Source: Streptomyces sp. NBC_01283
Lineage (GTDB): Bacteria > Actinomycetota > Actinomycetes > Streptomycetales > Streptomycetaceae
Direction of reading: 5' to 3'
NCBI RefSeq assembly: GCF_041435335.1
Contig: NZ_CP108430.1
Location: 2,418,001 to 2,482,000 of the forward strand
DNA length: 64,000 nt
Shown piece by piece: positions 8,916 through 20,257 of this stretch. The notes below the pieces were generated by a model. The model was not told the DNA's origin. It ran no database searches and worked only from the letters and a program-made list of their open reading frames with translations. Position 1 is the first letter of the stretch, and each line of letters starts with the position of its first letter. A program made the position numbers and the translations under genes.

Positions 8916-9770
8916 ATGGACGAGGCGCGGGCACGGGACGTACTGGACGCCGCGGGTCTTGAGCGGGACGCGGCACTGCTCGCCCTGGGTGAGAACGCGG
9001 TGTTCGGCAGCGGCGGGACGGTGGTCAAGGTCGGCCGTGCGGCGCCCGAGCTTCTCGACCGCGCGCGGCGGGAGTTGCGGATCGCGCGCTGGCTTGAGGA
9101 GTCCGGGGTGCCCGCGGTGCGGGCCGCCGAGGGCGAACCCCGGCTCGTGGACGGGCACCCGGTGACGGTGTGGCACCGCCTCCCGGAGTCCGTGCGCCCC
9201 GCCGAGCCGCGCGACCTCGCGGCACTCCTGCGCCTTGTGCACGCGCTTCCCGCGCCGGAGTTCGAGCTGCCCCGGCGTGAGCTGCTCGGCGGTGTCGAGC
9301 GGTGGCTGCGGCTCGCCGGCGACGCGATCGACGTGGCGGACGCGGACTATCTGCGGGAGCGCAGGGACGGGTTCGAGGCGGCGGCAGCGGCGCTCACCCC
9401 CCGGCTCGCCCCCGGCCCCATCCATGGCGACGCGCTGCCCCGCAACGTCCTGGTGGGCGCGGACGGTCCGGTCCTGGTCGACCTGGAGACCTTCTCCGCC
9501 GATCTGCGGGAGCACGATTTGGTGGTGATGGCGCTCTCGCGGGACCGGTACGGACTGCCGGCCGAGGCGTACGACGGGTTCGTCGCGGAGTACGGCTGGG
9601 ACGTGCGGGAGTGGGAGGGGTGCGCGGTGCTCCGGGGCGCCCGGGAGACGGCGAGCTGCGCATGGGTCGCGCAGCACGCGCCGACCAACCCGAAGGCCCT
9701 GGCCGAGTTCCGCCGCCGGGTCGCGTCACTCCGCGACGGTGACCCGAGCGTGCGGTGGTACCCCTTCTGA
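8916..9770 (+). CDS. Aminoglycoside phosphotransferase (APH) family kinase
   Basis: A 284-residue APH/choline-kinase-fold protein. The Brenner-type catalytic segment is IHGDALPRNVLV (about 188-199), followed by the metal-binding segment VLVDLETFS. The N-lobe shows ALGENAVFGSGGTVVKVGR with the nucleotide-anchoring Lys. GGAGG lies 7 bp before the ATG at 8916; longer in-frame starts lack one. Substrates in this family range from aminoglycosides to small metabolites, and resistance should not be assumed. The gene is monocistronic and converges on the exonuclease gene. Confidence 0.85.
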   Translation: MDEARARDVLDAAGLERDAALLALGENAVFGSGGTVVKVGRAAPELLDRARRELRIARWLEESGVPAVRAAEGEPRLVDGHPVTVWHRLPESVRPAEPRDLAALLRLVHALPAPEFELPRRELLGGVERWLRLAGDAIDVADADYLRERRDGFEAAAAALTPRLAPGPIHGDALPRNVLVGADGPVLVDLETFSADLREHDLVVMALSRDRYGLPAEAYDGFVAEYGWDVREWEGCAVLRGARETASCAWVAQHAPTNPKALAEFRRRVASLRDGDPSVRWYPF

Positions 9771-9771
9771 C

Positions 9772-9808
9772 GCGGCGGAGTCAGACGCCCGCGGCGGTGT
9801 CAGACGCC
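9772..9808. repeat. 18-bp direct repeat spanning a stop codon
   Basis: Two copies of an 18-mer beginning GCGGCGG and ending GTCAGACGCC (9772-9789 and 9791-9808) differ at one base. The second contains the stop codon of the leftward exonuclease gene (TCA at 9800-9802); the first repeats it 19 bp further along. Confidence 0.8.
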
Positions 9809-10525
9809 GGACGCGCTGAACTCCTCGCGGAGCGGCCACGTACCGTCCACCACCGCGTCCGTCTCGCCCTTCTTCCGGAGGAACTTCTGGAAGTCCGCCG
9901 CCCACTCCGCGTACCACTCGATCTGGCGGCGGTGCAGCTCCGCCGGACCGAACGCGGCAAGCTTCGGGTGGCGGTCGGCTATGGCGGTGGCCAGGCGGGC
10001 CGCGGCCAGGGCGTCCGACGTGGCGTCGTGCGCCGATTCCAGGAGCACGCCGTACTCGGTGCAGACCGCTTCGAGGTTCCGCTTGCCCTTGCGGTAGCGC
10101 TCGACGGAGCGGTCGATCGCGTACGGATCGATGACCGGGGCCGGTTCCGCGCCGCCCAGGCGCTCCCGCAGGGACGGCAGGCCGTGCCTGCGCAGCTCGG
10201 CGGAGAGCAGGGTCAGGTCGAAGGTCGCGTTGTACGCCACGACCGGGACACCGGACTGCCAGTACGAGACGAGCACGGCGGCCATCGCGTCGGCGACCTC
10301 CGCGGCCGGTCTGCCGTCGCTGGCCGCCCGTTCGTTCGAGATGCCGTGCACCGCCACCGCATCCGCCGGGATCTCGACCCCCGGGTCGGCGAGCCATTCC
10401 CTGCGGCCCAGCGTCTCGCCGGCCCTGACCTCGATCACCGCGCCCGTCACGATGCGTGCCTCGCGCGGGTCCGTCCCGGTCGTCTCCAGGTCGAAACCGA
10501 TCAGCAGCTCCCGGTGCCAGCCCAT
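9800..10525 (-). CDS. DnaQ-like 3'-5' exonuclease
   Basis: A 241-residue DEDDh exonuclease. Motif ExoI is GFDLETTGTDP (Asp12, Glu14); ExoII is in the VVAYNATFDLTLL segment; ExoIII is HDATSDALAA with the His-x4-Asp pattern. It is similar to the epsilon proofreading domain but stands alone, with a C-terminal segment of about 40 residues (WYAEWAADFQKFLRKKGE). AGAAGGGGG precedes the ATG at 10525. Role in repair or RNA turnover is not defined by context. Confidence 0.9.
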   Translation of the reverse strand: MGWHRELLIGFDLETTGTDPREARIVTGAVIEVRAGETLGRREWLADPGVEIPADAVAVHGISNERAASDGRPAAEVADAMAAVLVSYWQSGVPVVAYNATFDLTLLSAELRRHGLPSLRERLGGAEPAPVIDPYAIDRSVERYRKGKRNLEAVCTEYGVLLESAHDATSDALAAARLATAIADRHPKLAAFGPAELHRRQIEWYAEWAADFQKFLRKKGETDAVVDGTWPLREEFSASGV

Positions 10526-10631
10526 GGCCGCCCCCTTCTCTGTGGTGCTTTCCCCCATTGACCACCACGATCCCACGGGCCACTGACAATCCAAGGGCCA
10601 CCTTCCGCTTGCCGCCGGGGACGGCTCGGGG

Positions 10632-10669
10632 GACAGCTCGGGAGATGGGTCATGAGACAGCTCAGGAGA
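10632..10669. repeat. 14-bp direct repeat at the 3' end of the HEPN gene
   Basis: GACAGCTCGGGAGA (10632-10645) and GACAGCTCAGGAGA (10656-10669) are repeated 24 bp apart. The second copy contains the stop codon of the leftward HEPN gene (TCA at 10662-10664). Confidence 0.7.
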
Positions 10670-11945
10670 CCGGGCGCGAGTCCGCCCAGGCAAGTTCGAA
10701 CTCCTCCCGGTACGTCTCGAAGAGCCCGCTCTCGTCCGGTTCGTCCGCCTTCACCACCCGGCGGCCGCCGCGCAGCACGAGCACCGGCGCCTCCATCCCG
10801 CGCGTCCTGCGCAGATACGACTGGACGACCGCGATGCCGTCCGCGCCGTCCCCGTCGACCAGATACGCGGTGAAGCGCGGCGTCTCGTCGAAGACCTGGA
10901 TCTCGAAGGCGCCCGGGTCGCGCAGGCGGGCCCGCACCCGGCGCATGTGCAGGATGTTCATCTCGACGCTACGACTCAGTTCACCCCGCTTCAGGCCCAG
11001 TTCACGCTCCCTGCGCTTGACCGCGCTGCTCGCCGGGTTGAGGAAGAGCAGCCGCACCCGGCAGCCGGACTCCGCGAGGCGCACGAGGCGGCGTCCGGAG
11101 AAGTTCTGGACCAGGAGGTTCAGGCCGATCCCGATCGCGTCGAGGCGGCGGGCGCCGCCGAAGATGTCCTCGGCGGGGAACTGCCGCAGCAGCCGCACCC
11201 GGTCCGAGTGGACGCCCACCACGTCGGCGTACCGGTCGCCGACCAGGGACTCCACCGCGTCGACGGGCAGTCGGCGAGCCGAGGGCGTGTCCGTGCCCGC
11301 GCCGAGTATGTCCAGGAGCTTGGCCGACGCGCGCTCCGCCTGGGCGAGCACGGCGGTGGACAGGGCGCGGTTGCGGGAGACGACGTTGCGGGTCACCTCC
11401 AGCTCGTCCAGGGCGAGTTCGACGTCCCTGCGGTCGTCGAAGTACGGCTCGAAGCACGGCCAGTGCTGCACCATCAGCTCGCGCAGCTGGGGCAGCGTGA
11501 GGAAGCTGAGGACGTTGTCGTCGGCCGGGTCGAGCAAGTACCCCTTGCGGCGGCTCACTTCGCGTACGGCGACGGCCCGCTGCACCCACTCCTGCCCGGC
11601 GGGTCCGGCGGCGGCGACCACCCAGTCGTCGGCGTGGACGGGTTCGTAGATGGGACGCAGAACAGCGGCCACGACCGCGCGCAGCCGCTGCTCCACGAGA
11701 TTCAGCCAGATGTAGGCCCGCCCGGCGCGCTGGGCGCGTGTGCGCACCTCGCGCCAGGCTTCGGCGCCCCAGTCCAGTTCGGGTCCGATCTGAGATCCCA
11801 TCTCCATCGGCCGCGCCAGGGACACCGCTCCGGGCGGGCCGTCCGCGGGACCCCCCTCGTGACCCTCGTCACCAGGGGGCAGTTCCCGCCCTCCCGAGCT
11901 CACCCAGCGCACCCCTTCCGCTCCCCCGAGCACTCCCCCGTTCAA
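10662..11945 (-). CDS. SAV2148-family HEPN domain protein
   Basis: A 427-residue soluble protein. After about 50 low-complexity residues, an all-helical region (about 60-230) ends in ELEVTRNVVSRNR. This resembles the HEPN signature, where Arg-Asn is usually followed by His a few residues on, but here Asn or Arg takes that place. The C-terminal half (about 260-415: SGRRLVRLAESGCRVRLLFL, then NILHMRRVRARLRDPG) resembles the DUF5919/phospholipase-D-like fold seen in conflict and signalling proteins. HEPN families are often RNases or RNA binders, but that activity is not shown here. The start is uncertain: Met47 or Met49 are alternatives. It is followed by the exonuclease gene. Confidence 0.75.
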   Translation of the reverse strand: MNGGVLGGAEGVRWVSSGGRELPPGDEGHEGGPADGPPGAVSLARPMEMGSQIGPELDWGAEAWREVRTRAQRAGRAYIWLNLVEQRLRAVVAAVLRPIYEPVHADDWVVAAAGPAGQEWVQRAVAVREVSRRKGYLLDPADDNVLSFLTLPQLRELMVQHWPCFEPYFDDRRDVELALDELEVTRNVVSRNRALSTAVLAQAERASAKLLDILGAGTDTPSARRLPVDAVESLVGDRYADVVGVHSDRVRLLRQFPAEDIFGGARRLDAIGIGLNLLVQNFSGRRLVRLAESGCRVRLLFLNPASSAVKRRERELGLKRGELSRSVEMNILHMRRVRARLRDPGAFEIQVFDETPRFTAYLVDGDGADGIAVVQSYLRRTRGMEAPVLVLRGGRRVVKADEPDESGLFETYREEFELAWADSRPVS

Positions 11946-12006
11946 CGATCAAGGAAGGGTACTCCGGGAGCGGCGGGCGGTGCAGCCGGATGGCAAGGGT
12001 GGATTC

Positions 12007-13323
12007 TCAACCACCCAGCGGCGGCTGGCCGTTCTGGTTGGCGAGGTCCTGCGGAGTGAGCGGGCTCATAGCGGTCACGTCGCGCGCGGCCAGCGAGAAG
12101 CCCTGCCAGTGGACCGGCATCGGCTGCTGGTCCTCGTCGCGGGCGATGTGGTGGAAGCCGATGTGGACCCAGGTGACCGGGTGTGTCAGGGACTGACCGT
12201 TCACCCACTTGTCGACGCTCGTCGGTGCCCCGGCCGCACATCCCGGGTTGTTGCTCGCGTACTGCTCGCACTTCTTGTATTCGGTGAAGTACACGTCGTG
12301 CTTGGTGAAGGGGCGTCCGGCGTGCTTGCTGCTGGCCCCGGGCACGATCTCGTACGAACGGGGGTGGCCGTCCTTGTTCTTGCCGGCCCCGCTGACCACG
12401 CGCCACCAGCGCATGTCCTTGCTGTCACCGGCGAGCTCCTTGGTGACCTTGGTGCGGGTGGTCTTCGTGGTGGGGCTGCCCTGGCCGGTGGGCGGGGTGA
12501 CCTTGGAGTCGTACTGCTCGACCTTGGCCTTCGGGGAGCCGTCCAGACCGAAGTTGAGCCGCCAGAAGACGTTGTGGGCGTGGCTCTCGGCCTTGGCCTG
12601 GTCGCCCTTGCCGATGGGCCAGCCGCGGCTGTCGCCGCCGTCGTAGTCGTACGGAGAGAGGCTGCCGGTCGCGCCGACCTGGGAGGTGATGGTGCCGTCC
12701 GAGGAGAAGCGCCACTCGGTGATGTACTCGTACCAGGAGGCCTTGTTCACGGTGTAGACGAGCAGGTCCTTGCCCTGGCCCGTGTAGACCTTGCCGGTGC
12801 CGCCGGTGCTCTGGTCGTCGTTGAGGCGGTACGCGTGGCCACGCGCGCGCGTGGTGGCGCACAGCCCCTTCACGTCGCCCCGCTGCGGGACCTTCACGGT
12901 CTTGATGGTGCCGCCGGGGCACTCGCCGGGGTTCAGGTCCTGCAGGGCCTGGCCGAAGTCGGTGCCCGTGACGTCGTCGTACTCGGCCTGGCCGTCGTCG
13001 TAGGGGACGTGGACCTGCGCGAGGCGGGCGCTGGTCAGGACGGGTATCGGCTTCGCCTCGTCTTTGGGCTGGTAGCTGATCTTGTCGAGGATGAGACCCG
13101 AGAGCGTGTTGTAGTGCCAGCACATGCGCCAGGTCGTGCCGCCGTCGACGGTCTGCTCGATCTTGTAGGCGTCACTGCAGTCGGCGGCCGCCGTGGGGGC
13201 GCTGGGCGCCTTGGGCGCGGCCGATGCGGGTGAGGCGACGGTGGCGGCGCCGCCGATGAGCGCGGAGACCGCGAGGGCCATGGTGACCCTTGTGCGGGCG
13301 CGCGAAAGTCTGTTGACGTGCAT
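12007..13323 (-). CDS. Secreted copper amine oxidase-like catalytic domain
   Basis: A 438-residue protein with a signal peptide ending near ASPASA (about residue 36). The rest matches the C-terminal catalytic domain of copper amine oxidases: an early VHVPYDDG segment, the cofactor region KASWYEYITEWRF with Tyr198 at the topaquinone position, copper ligands His248 and His250 (SHAH) and His392 in the FHHIARDEDQQPMPVH segment. The family motif is Asn-Tyr-Asp/Glu-Tyr; here Trp197 replaces Asn. The protein lacks the N2/N3 domains, giving 438 rather than about 640 residues, but the gene upstream supplies a similar region. It would oxidise primary amines outside the cell if active. Co-transcribed with the 13388-14173 gene, 64 bp apart. 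Confidence 0.8.
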   Translation of the reverse strand: MHVNRLSRARTRVTMALAVSALIGGAATVASPASAAPKAPSAPTAAADCSDAYKIEQTVDGGTTWRMCWHYNTLSGLILDKISYQPKDEAKPIPVLTSARLAQVHVPYDDGQAEYDDVTGTDFGQALQDLNPGECPGGTIKTVKVPQRGDVKGLCATTRARGHAYRLNDDQSTGGTGKVYTGQGKDLLVYTVNKASWYEYITEWRFSSDGTITSQVGATGSLSPYDYDGGDSRGWPIGKGDQAKAESHAHNVFWRLNFGLDGSPKAKVEQYDSKVTPPTGQGSPTTKTTRTKVTKELAGDSKDMRWWRVVSGAGKNKDGHPRSYEIVPGASSKHAGRPFTKHDVYFTEYKKCEQYASNNPGCAAGAPTSVDKWVNGQSLTHPVTWVHIGFHHIARDEDQQPMPVHWQGFSLAARDVTAMSPLTPQDLANQNGQPPLGG

Positions 13324-13387
13324 TGCGTTGTGAACTCCCTCGTACGAGGAGAAGCAGAAGTGTGGTGTCGTGCGCGGTGGGCCGAGA

Positions 13388-14173
13388 TCAGCCGAGGCGG
13401 CCGACGGAGCGGGTGCTCAGGTCGACGACGAGGGCCCGGGTGTCGATCCACGGGCCGTTCTTGACCTTGGTGACGACCTGCAGGCACCGGTGCTTGCCGC
13501 AGTCGGCGAGGTTGGCCGGGACGCGCTCGACGGTCTCCTTGCGGAAGACCATGCCGCTCAGCTGCAGCTGCCCCGGGCCGGTCAGCGCCTTGCCCGTGGC
13601 GTGCTTGAAGTCCTGCTTCAGGCCCTTGCCGAGCGGGTCGGCGATCAGCAGCCCGGCGCCCTCGGCGAGCTCCTCCTGGCTGGGCGGCGGCTGGACGTTC
13701 TGCGCGGTGGTCGTGTCCTCCACCTTGCCGGTCTCCACGTTGACCGTCTTGGTGATGACCGCGTCCTTCTTGTAGTCGTAGTAGACGACTTCCGCGCGGC
13801 GCGGGGCCGCGGCGCCCGCGTCGGTCGGCTCCGGCTCGCTGAGATTCGTCGAAAGGAGCTGCGGGCCGCGGTCGCCCTCGACGTCCCTGGCGCTGGAGCG
13901 CAGGGCGCCCGACACCGACGCCTTCTCCGCGCGCTTGATCTCCGCATCGGTCAGCGGGTCGCTGCCTATGCCCTTCTCGCCCTCGTCGGGCGCTGCCTCG
14001 ACGACACCGTCCTTCATGACGGCGTCCTGCTTCGCGTCCGCCGCGTTGGCCTGGCGGCCCCCCGACTCGCCCGCCCCCGGCAGTGTGACGCCCACCAGCA
14101 CCGCGGTGGCGGCCACCGCTACTGCCGCGCCCGCCACCACCTTCCCCAGGTGGCGTCTGACTAGCTCTCTCAC
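13388..14173 (-). CDS. Exported protein resembling amine oxidase N2/N3 domains
   Basis: A 261-residue protein with an N-terminal signal or anchor helix (VVAGAAVAVAATAVLVGV) and a disordered acidic linker to about residue 110. It then has a domain with VVYYDYKKDAVITKTVNV, a helix starting at PSQEELAEGAGLLIADP, and a final CLQVVTKVKNGPWIDTRALV strand pair. The order and spacing resemble the N2 and N3 domains that precede the catalytic domain in full-length copper amine oxidases. The GTG start at 14173 follows GGGGAG. It is the first gene of a two-gene operon with the catalytic-domain gene. The function as a detached partner subunit is inference; elsewhere such proteins are simply called hypothetical. 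Confidence 0.6.
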   Translation of the reverse strand: MRELVRRHLGKVVAGAAVAVAATAVLVGVTLPGAGESGGRQANAADAKQDAVMKDGVVEAAPDEGEKGIGSDPLTDAEIKRAEKASVSGALRSSARDVEGDRGPQLLSTNLSEPEPTDAGAAAPRRAEVVYYDYKKDAVITKTVNVETGKVEDTTTAQNVQPPPSQEELAEGAGLLIADPLGKGLKQDFKHATGKALTGPGQLQLSGMVFRKETVERVPANLADCGKHRCLQVVTKVKNGPWIDTRALVVDLSTRSVGRLG

Positions 14174-14331
14174 TTACTCCCCATTTCCCCCACGAGCCCC
14201 TTCAAAGGGCATACCGAGTATGTGGTCGGACGGTTAGACGGGTTCAACTCCCGCGTGGTTGCCCCACTTTCGGGGAGACTCTGACCAAAGTGACCCCGGG
14301 CCGAGGGGGCGGTAGTGGAAGAGTCGTATGC

Positions 14332-16414
<2,083 letters not shown>

Positions 16415-16440
<26 letters not shown>

Positions 16441-17749
16441 CCTGAGGGGTGGTGGCGTTCGCGCCGTCGTCCGCCGCGGGGCGGGCGGCAAGGGCGACGA
16501 GGAACGCGACGGCGGCGGCCACGCTGCCGAGCGCGAACGCCGCTCCGGGGCCGTAGGACTCGGCCAGGCGTCCCGCCACGGCGAGCGTGACCGCCTGGCC
16601 GCCGACGAAGGCGCTCGCCGCGAACGTCATCCCCTCGGCGAGGCGCCGCGGCGGGCAGGAGCGCTCGGTGAGCGCGAAGCCGGTGATCAGGTTCGGGGCG
16701 TAGACGGCGCCGAACACGGTCACCACGAGGTACAGGGCCGTGATGTTGTCCGTCCACACCAGCGGCAGCGAGAGCAGTGCCGCGGCGGCCGTCGCCACGC
16801 GCCAGCGGGCGTACAGGCCGAAGCGCTCGGGCAGCGCGGCCATGGAGAGCCCCACGACGGCGCTCATGACGCCCATGGCGGCGTAGACGAGCCCTGCCTG
16901 GCCCGGTTGCCCCAACTCCTCGGTGAGGGCCGTGATGCCCGCCCCACAGGCGCCGAGCAGCACGCCGACGAAGACGAGGCCGACCCGTACGACGACGACC
17001 GCGCGCGGAAGGCGCTCCCGGCCGCCACGCGCGCGTGCCGCCCGCCCCCGCACCGGGGCGGCCCGTACCGTCCGGCCCGTGGGGTGCAGTGCGAAGCCGG
17101 AGCCGCAGACGGCGACCAGGAGTGCTGCCGCGCCGAACGCGTACGCCGGGTGCCACGCCACCGCGGCGAGGCCCACGAAGGCGGGGCCGAGCACGAAGGA
17201 CAGCTCGTCCATCGTGCTCTCCAGGGACAGCACGGTGTTGACCAGACGGTCGTCGCCGCCCGCCCGGCGGACCAGCGGGACGGCGCGTGCGCGGGCCAGC
17301 GGGCCGATCCCGGGGATGCTCGCGCCGGCGAGCACGGCGAGGACGATCAGCGCGGGCGTGGGCAGCTTCAGGAGCGCGCCGAGCGTGTACACCGCGATCG
17401 CCACGGCGTTGAGCAGCGAGAAGCCGAGGACGACGGCGCGCTGGCCCCGCCGGTCGGCGAGGCGGCCGACGAGCGGGCCCATGGTCACCTGGCCGAGCGC
17501 GAGGGCGCAGGCGACCACGCCGCCCGTGGCGAGGGATCCGCTGGTCTCGGTGACCAGCAGGACACTGCCGAACTGGATCATGGCCACGGGGAGCCTGCCG
17601 AGGAACGAGATCACCGGAAGGAGCACTCCGGTGTGCCCGATGACTTCCCGGTAGGTGTCCAGGAGCCCGGGTGCTCCCCCGTCCCCGTCCCCGCTCCCGT
17701 TTCCGTCCTTCCGTGGCCCGTCCTGAGCGACCTGTACTTTTGCAGCCAT
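16415..17749 (-). CDS. MFS transporter
   Basis: A 444-residue major facilitator with about twelve helices and the loop motif GRLADRRGQRAV between helices 2 and 3. The N-terminus has a charged glycine-rich cytoplasmic leader and the C-terminus a short alanine-rich tail. It is divergent from treY (81-bp gap) and convergent with glgX, so a sugar-related role is possible but unsupported. The fold is of the drug-efflux type. Confidence 0.88.
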
Positions 17750-17830
17750 CGTCCGAAGCTAGTCACACCATGACGGCCAGAAGCATGAGTCGATGGCACG
17801 AAAGCCCGCCAGGCGGGTACGTACGTTCGC

Positions 17831-20257
17831 ATGACGCCTGAGCGCTCAGAGCCCGCGGTCCCGCCGCCGCCCACCGCCACGTACCGACTGCAGCTCCAGC
17901 CGGAGTTCCCCTTCGAGGCCGCCGAGGCGGCCGTCCCGTACCTGGCGTCGCTGGGCGTCTCGCACCTGCACCTGTCGCCGGTGCTTGAGGCCGTTCCCGG
18001 GTCCACGCACGGCTACGACGTCGTGGACCACGCGCGCGTACGCGAGGAGCTCGGCGGGGAGGAGGGGCTGCGGTGCCTCTCGCGCACCGCGCGGGCGCAC
18101 GGACTCGGCCTCGTCGTGGACATCGTGCCGAACCACATGGCGGCGGTGCCGCGCCACAACCACGCCCTCTGGGAAGTGCTGCGGGAGGGGCCCGGATCGC
18201 CGTACGCGCGGTGGTTCGACATCGACTGGGACGCGGGCGGCGGACGCGTGCTGCTTCCGGTGCTCGGGCGCGGGGTCGGGGACGAGCTGGAGCGCCTGCG
18301 GGTGGACGGCGACGTGCTGCACTACCACGAGCACGCCTTCCCCCTCCGCGAAGGCACCGCGGAGCTGCCGCTGCCCCGGCTCCTGGACGCGCAGTGGTAC
18401 CGGCTCGGCTGGTGGCGCCTTGCCCGTACGGAGCTCAACTACCGGCGCTTCTTCACCATTTCGGACCTCATCGGGGTGCGCGTCGAGGACCCCGAGGTGT
18501 TCGACGCCACCCACGGGAAGATCCTCGAACTGCTGCGGGAGGGGGTCGTGGAGGGACTGCGGATCGACCATCCCGACGGGCTCGCGGATCCGGGCGCGTA
18601 CCTCCAGCGGCTCCAGGAGGCCACACGGGGCAGCTGGACCGTCGTCGAGAAGATCCTCGCCGACGGGGAGCAGCTGCCCGCCGCGTGGCCCGTCGCGGGC
18701 ACCACCGGATACGACGCGCTGCGCCACATCGACGGCCTCTTCACGGACCCGGCGGGGGCGGGCGAGCTCCTCGGCCAGTACCGCAGGTTCACGGCGCCCG
18801 CGGTGGACCGGGGCGGCGACTGGGAGGCGACGGTGCGGCGCGCCGCGTACAAGGTGCTCACCCATGAGCTGGCCGCCGAGACCGACCGCCTCACGCGCGA
18901 GGCGACCGCCCTCTGCACCGTGGACCCCGCGCTGCGCGACCACGCGCCCTGGGCCCTGCGCACCGCGCTCCTGGAGCTGCTCGTGCGGCTCCCCGTCTAC
19001 CGGCCGTACGTCTCCGGGGGCGCCGACCCCGCTTCGGTGCTCACCGTGGGGGCCGCCGAGGAGGCGAAGGCGGCCTTCGCGGTACGGGAGGAGGCCGAGG
19101 CGGTCGATGTCGTACGGGACCTGGTCCTCGGGCGGCTGGGGTCGGGGCCCGCGGTCGACGGCTTCCGCGCGCGGTTCGCGCAGACCTCGTCGGCGCTGCG
19201 GGCCAAGGCGGTCGAGGACACGGCGTTCTACCGGCACGCGCCGCTCCTGTCGGCCGCCGAGGTGGGCGGCTCCCCCGATCGTCCCGCGGTGACCCCGGAG
19301 GCCTTTCACGCCTACTGCGCGCGCGTGCAGCGCGACTGGCCGTACGCGGGGACGGTGCTCTCCACGCACGACACGAAGCGCAGCGCCGACGTACGGGCGG
19401 GCATCGCCGTCCTGACGCAGTGTCCGGAGAAGTGGGCGGACCTGCTGGTCGACGTGACCGAGCAGACCGCGCGCGCGGGCGGCACCAGCGCGCCGGATCC
19501 CCAACTGGCTTGGGCGGCCTGGCAGACGGCCGTCGGCTTCGGTTTCCCCTACGACGAACGGCTCCAGCAGGCCCTGCTCAAGCACGTGCGCGAGGCGGGC
19601 CTGCACACGAGCTGGACCGAGCCGAACGAGGCGTACGAGAAGGCCGTGACGGCGTTCGTGGAGGCGGGTCCCTGCGGGCCGCCGCTCTACACCGTGGCTG
19701 AGTTCGCGAGCGGGCTGCGGCCTCATGTGCGGGCCGGCGTCCTGGGGGCCACGCTGATCCAACTGACGATGCCCGGGGTGCCCGACCTCTACCAGGGCAC
19801 GGAGAGCGAGTACCGGGCGCTCGTGGACCCGGACAACCGGCGGCCCGTGCGGTTCCAACCGCATGTCCTTGAGTACCTGGAGCAGCACCGGGACCGCTGG
19901 GACCTCTCCGAGGAGAAGCTGGCCCTGACGTCGACCGCGCTGCGGCTGCGCAGGCGGCGCCCGGAGCTGTTCGGCGGCGCGGCGACGTACGAGCCACTGG
20001 CGGCGCGGGGCCCCGGCGCGGCGCACTGCGTTGCCTTCACGCGCTCCGGAGAGGTGATCGCGGCGGCGACGCGGCTCTCCTTGCGGCTCGCCGAGGCGGG
20101 CGGCTGGCGCTCCACGGAACTGGAGCTGCCGGAGGGGCGGTGGGCCGATCTGCTCACCCGGGGGCGGGAGTTCACGGGGCACGCGCGCGTGGAGGAGCTC
20201 TTCGGGGAGCTGCCGGTGGTGCTCCTGGAGCGGGTCTCAACAGGGGCGGACGAGTAG
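17831..20257 (+). CDS. treY: Malto-oligosyltrehalose synthase TreY
   Basis: An 808-residue GH13 enzyme that turns the reducing-end glucose pair of maltodextrin into a trehalosyl end. Motifs include ATYRLQLQPEF at the N-terminus, VVDIVPNHMA, the nucleophile in GLRIDHPDGLADP, the acid in TVVEKILADGE and the third acid in LSTHDTKRSADVRAG. The C-terminal segment MPGVPDLYQGTESEYRALVDPDNRRPV is characteristic of TreY. With TreZ (23573-25342) it forms the TreYZ route to free trehalose from glycogen. The end overlaps the P450 pseudogene by 21 bp on the opposite strand. Confidence 0.96.
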   Translation: MTPERSEPAVPPPPTATYRLQLQPEFPFEAAEAAVPYLASLGVSHLHLSPVLEAVPGSTHGYDVVDHARVREELGGEEGLRCLSRTARAHGLGLVVDIVPNHMAAVPRHNHALWEVLREGPGSPYARWFDIDWDAGGGRVLLPVLGRGVGDELERLRVDGDVLHYHEHAFPLREGTAELPLPRLLDAQWYRLGWWRLARTELNYRRFFTISDLIGVRVEDPEVFDATHGKILELLREGVVEGLRIDHPDGLADPGAYLQRLQEATRGSWTVVEKILADGEQLPAAWPVAGTTGYDALRHIDGLFTDPAGAGELLGQYRRFTAPAVDRGGDWEATVRRAAYKVLTHELAAETDRLTREATALCTVDPALRDHAPWALRTALLELLVRLPVYRPYVSGGADPASVLTVGAAEEAKAAFAVREEAEAVDVVRDLVLGRLGSGPAVDGFRARFAQTSSALRAKAVEDTAFYRHAPLLSAAEVGGSPDRPAVTPEAFHAYCARVQRDWPYAGTVLSTHDTKRSADVRAGIAVLTQCPEKWADLLVDVTEQTARAGGTSAPDPQLAWAAWQTAVGFGFPYDERLQQALLKHVREAGLHTSWTEPNEAYEKAVTAFVEAGPCGPPLYTVAEFASGLRPHVRAGVLGATLIQLTMPGVPDLYQGTESEYRALVDPDNRRPVRFQPHVLEYLEQHRDRWDLSEEKLALTSTALRLRRRRPELFGGAATYEPLAARGPGAAHCVAFTRSGEVIAAATRLSLRLAEAGGWRSTELELPEGRWADLLTRGREFTGHARVEELFGELPVVLLERVSTGADE

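Noticed and set aside
8916..9770. Aminoglycoside resistance role for the APH-like kinase
   Set aside because: The fold is shared by many metabolic kinases and there is no resistance context.
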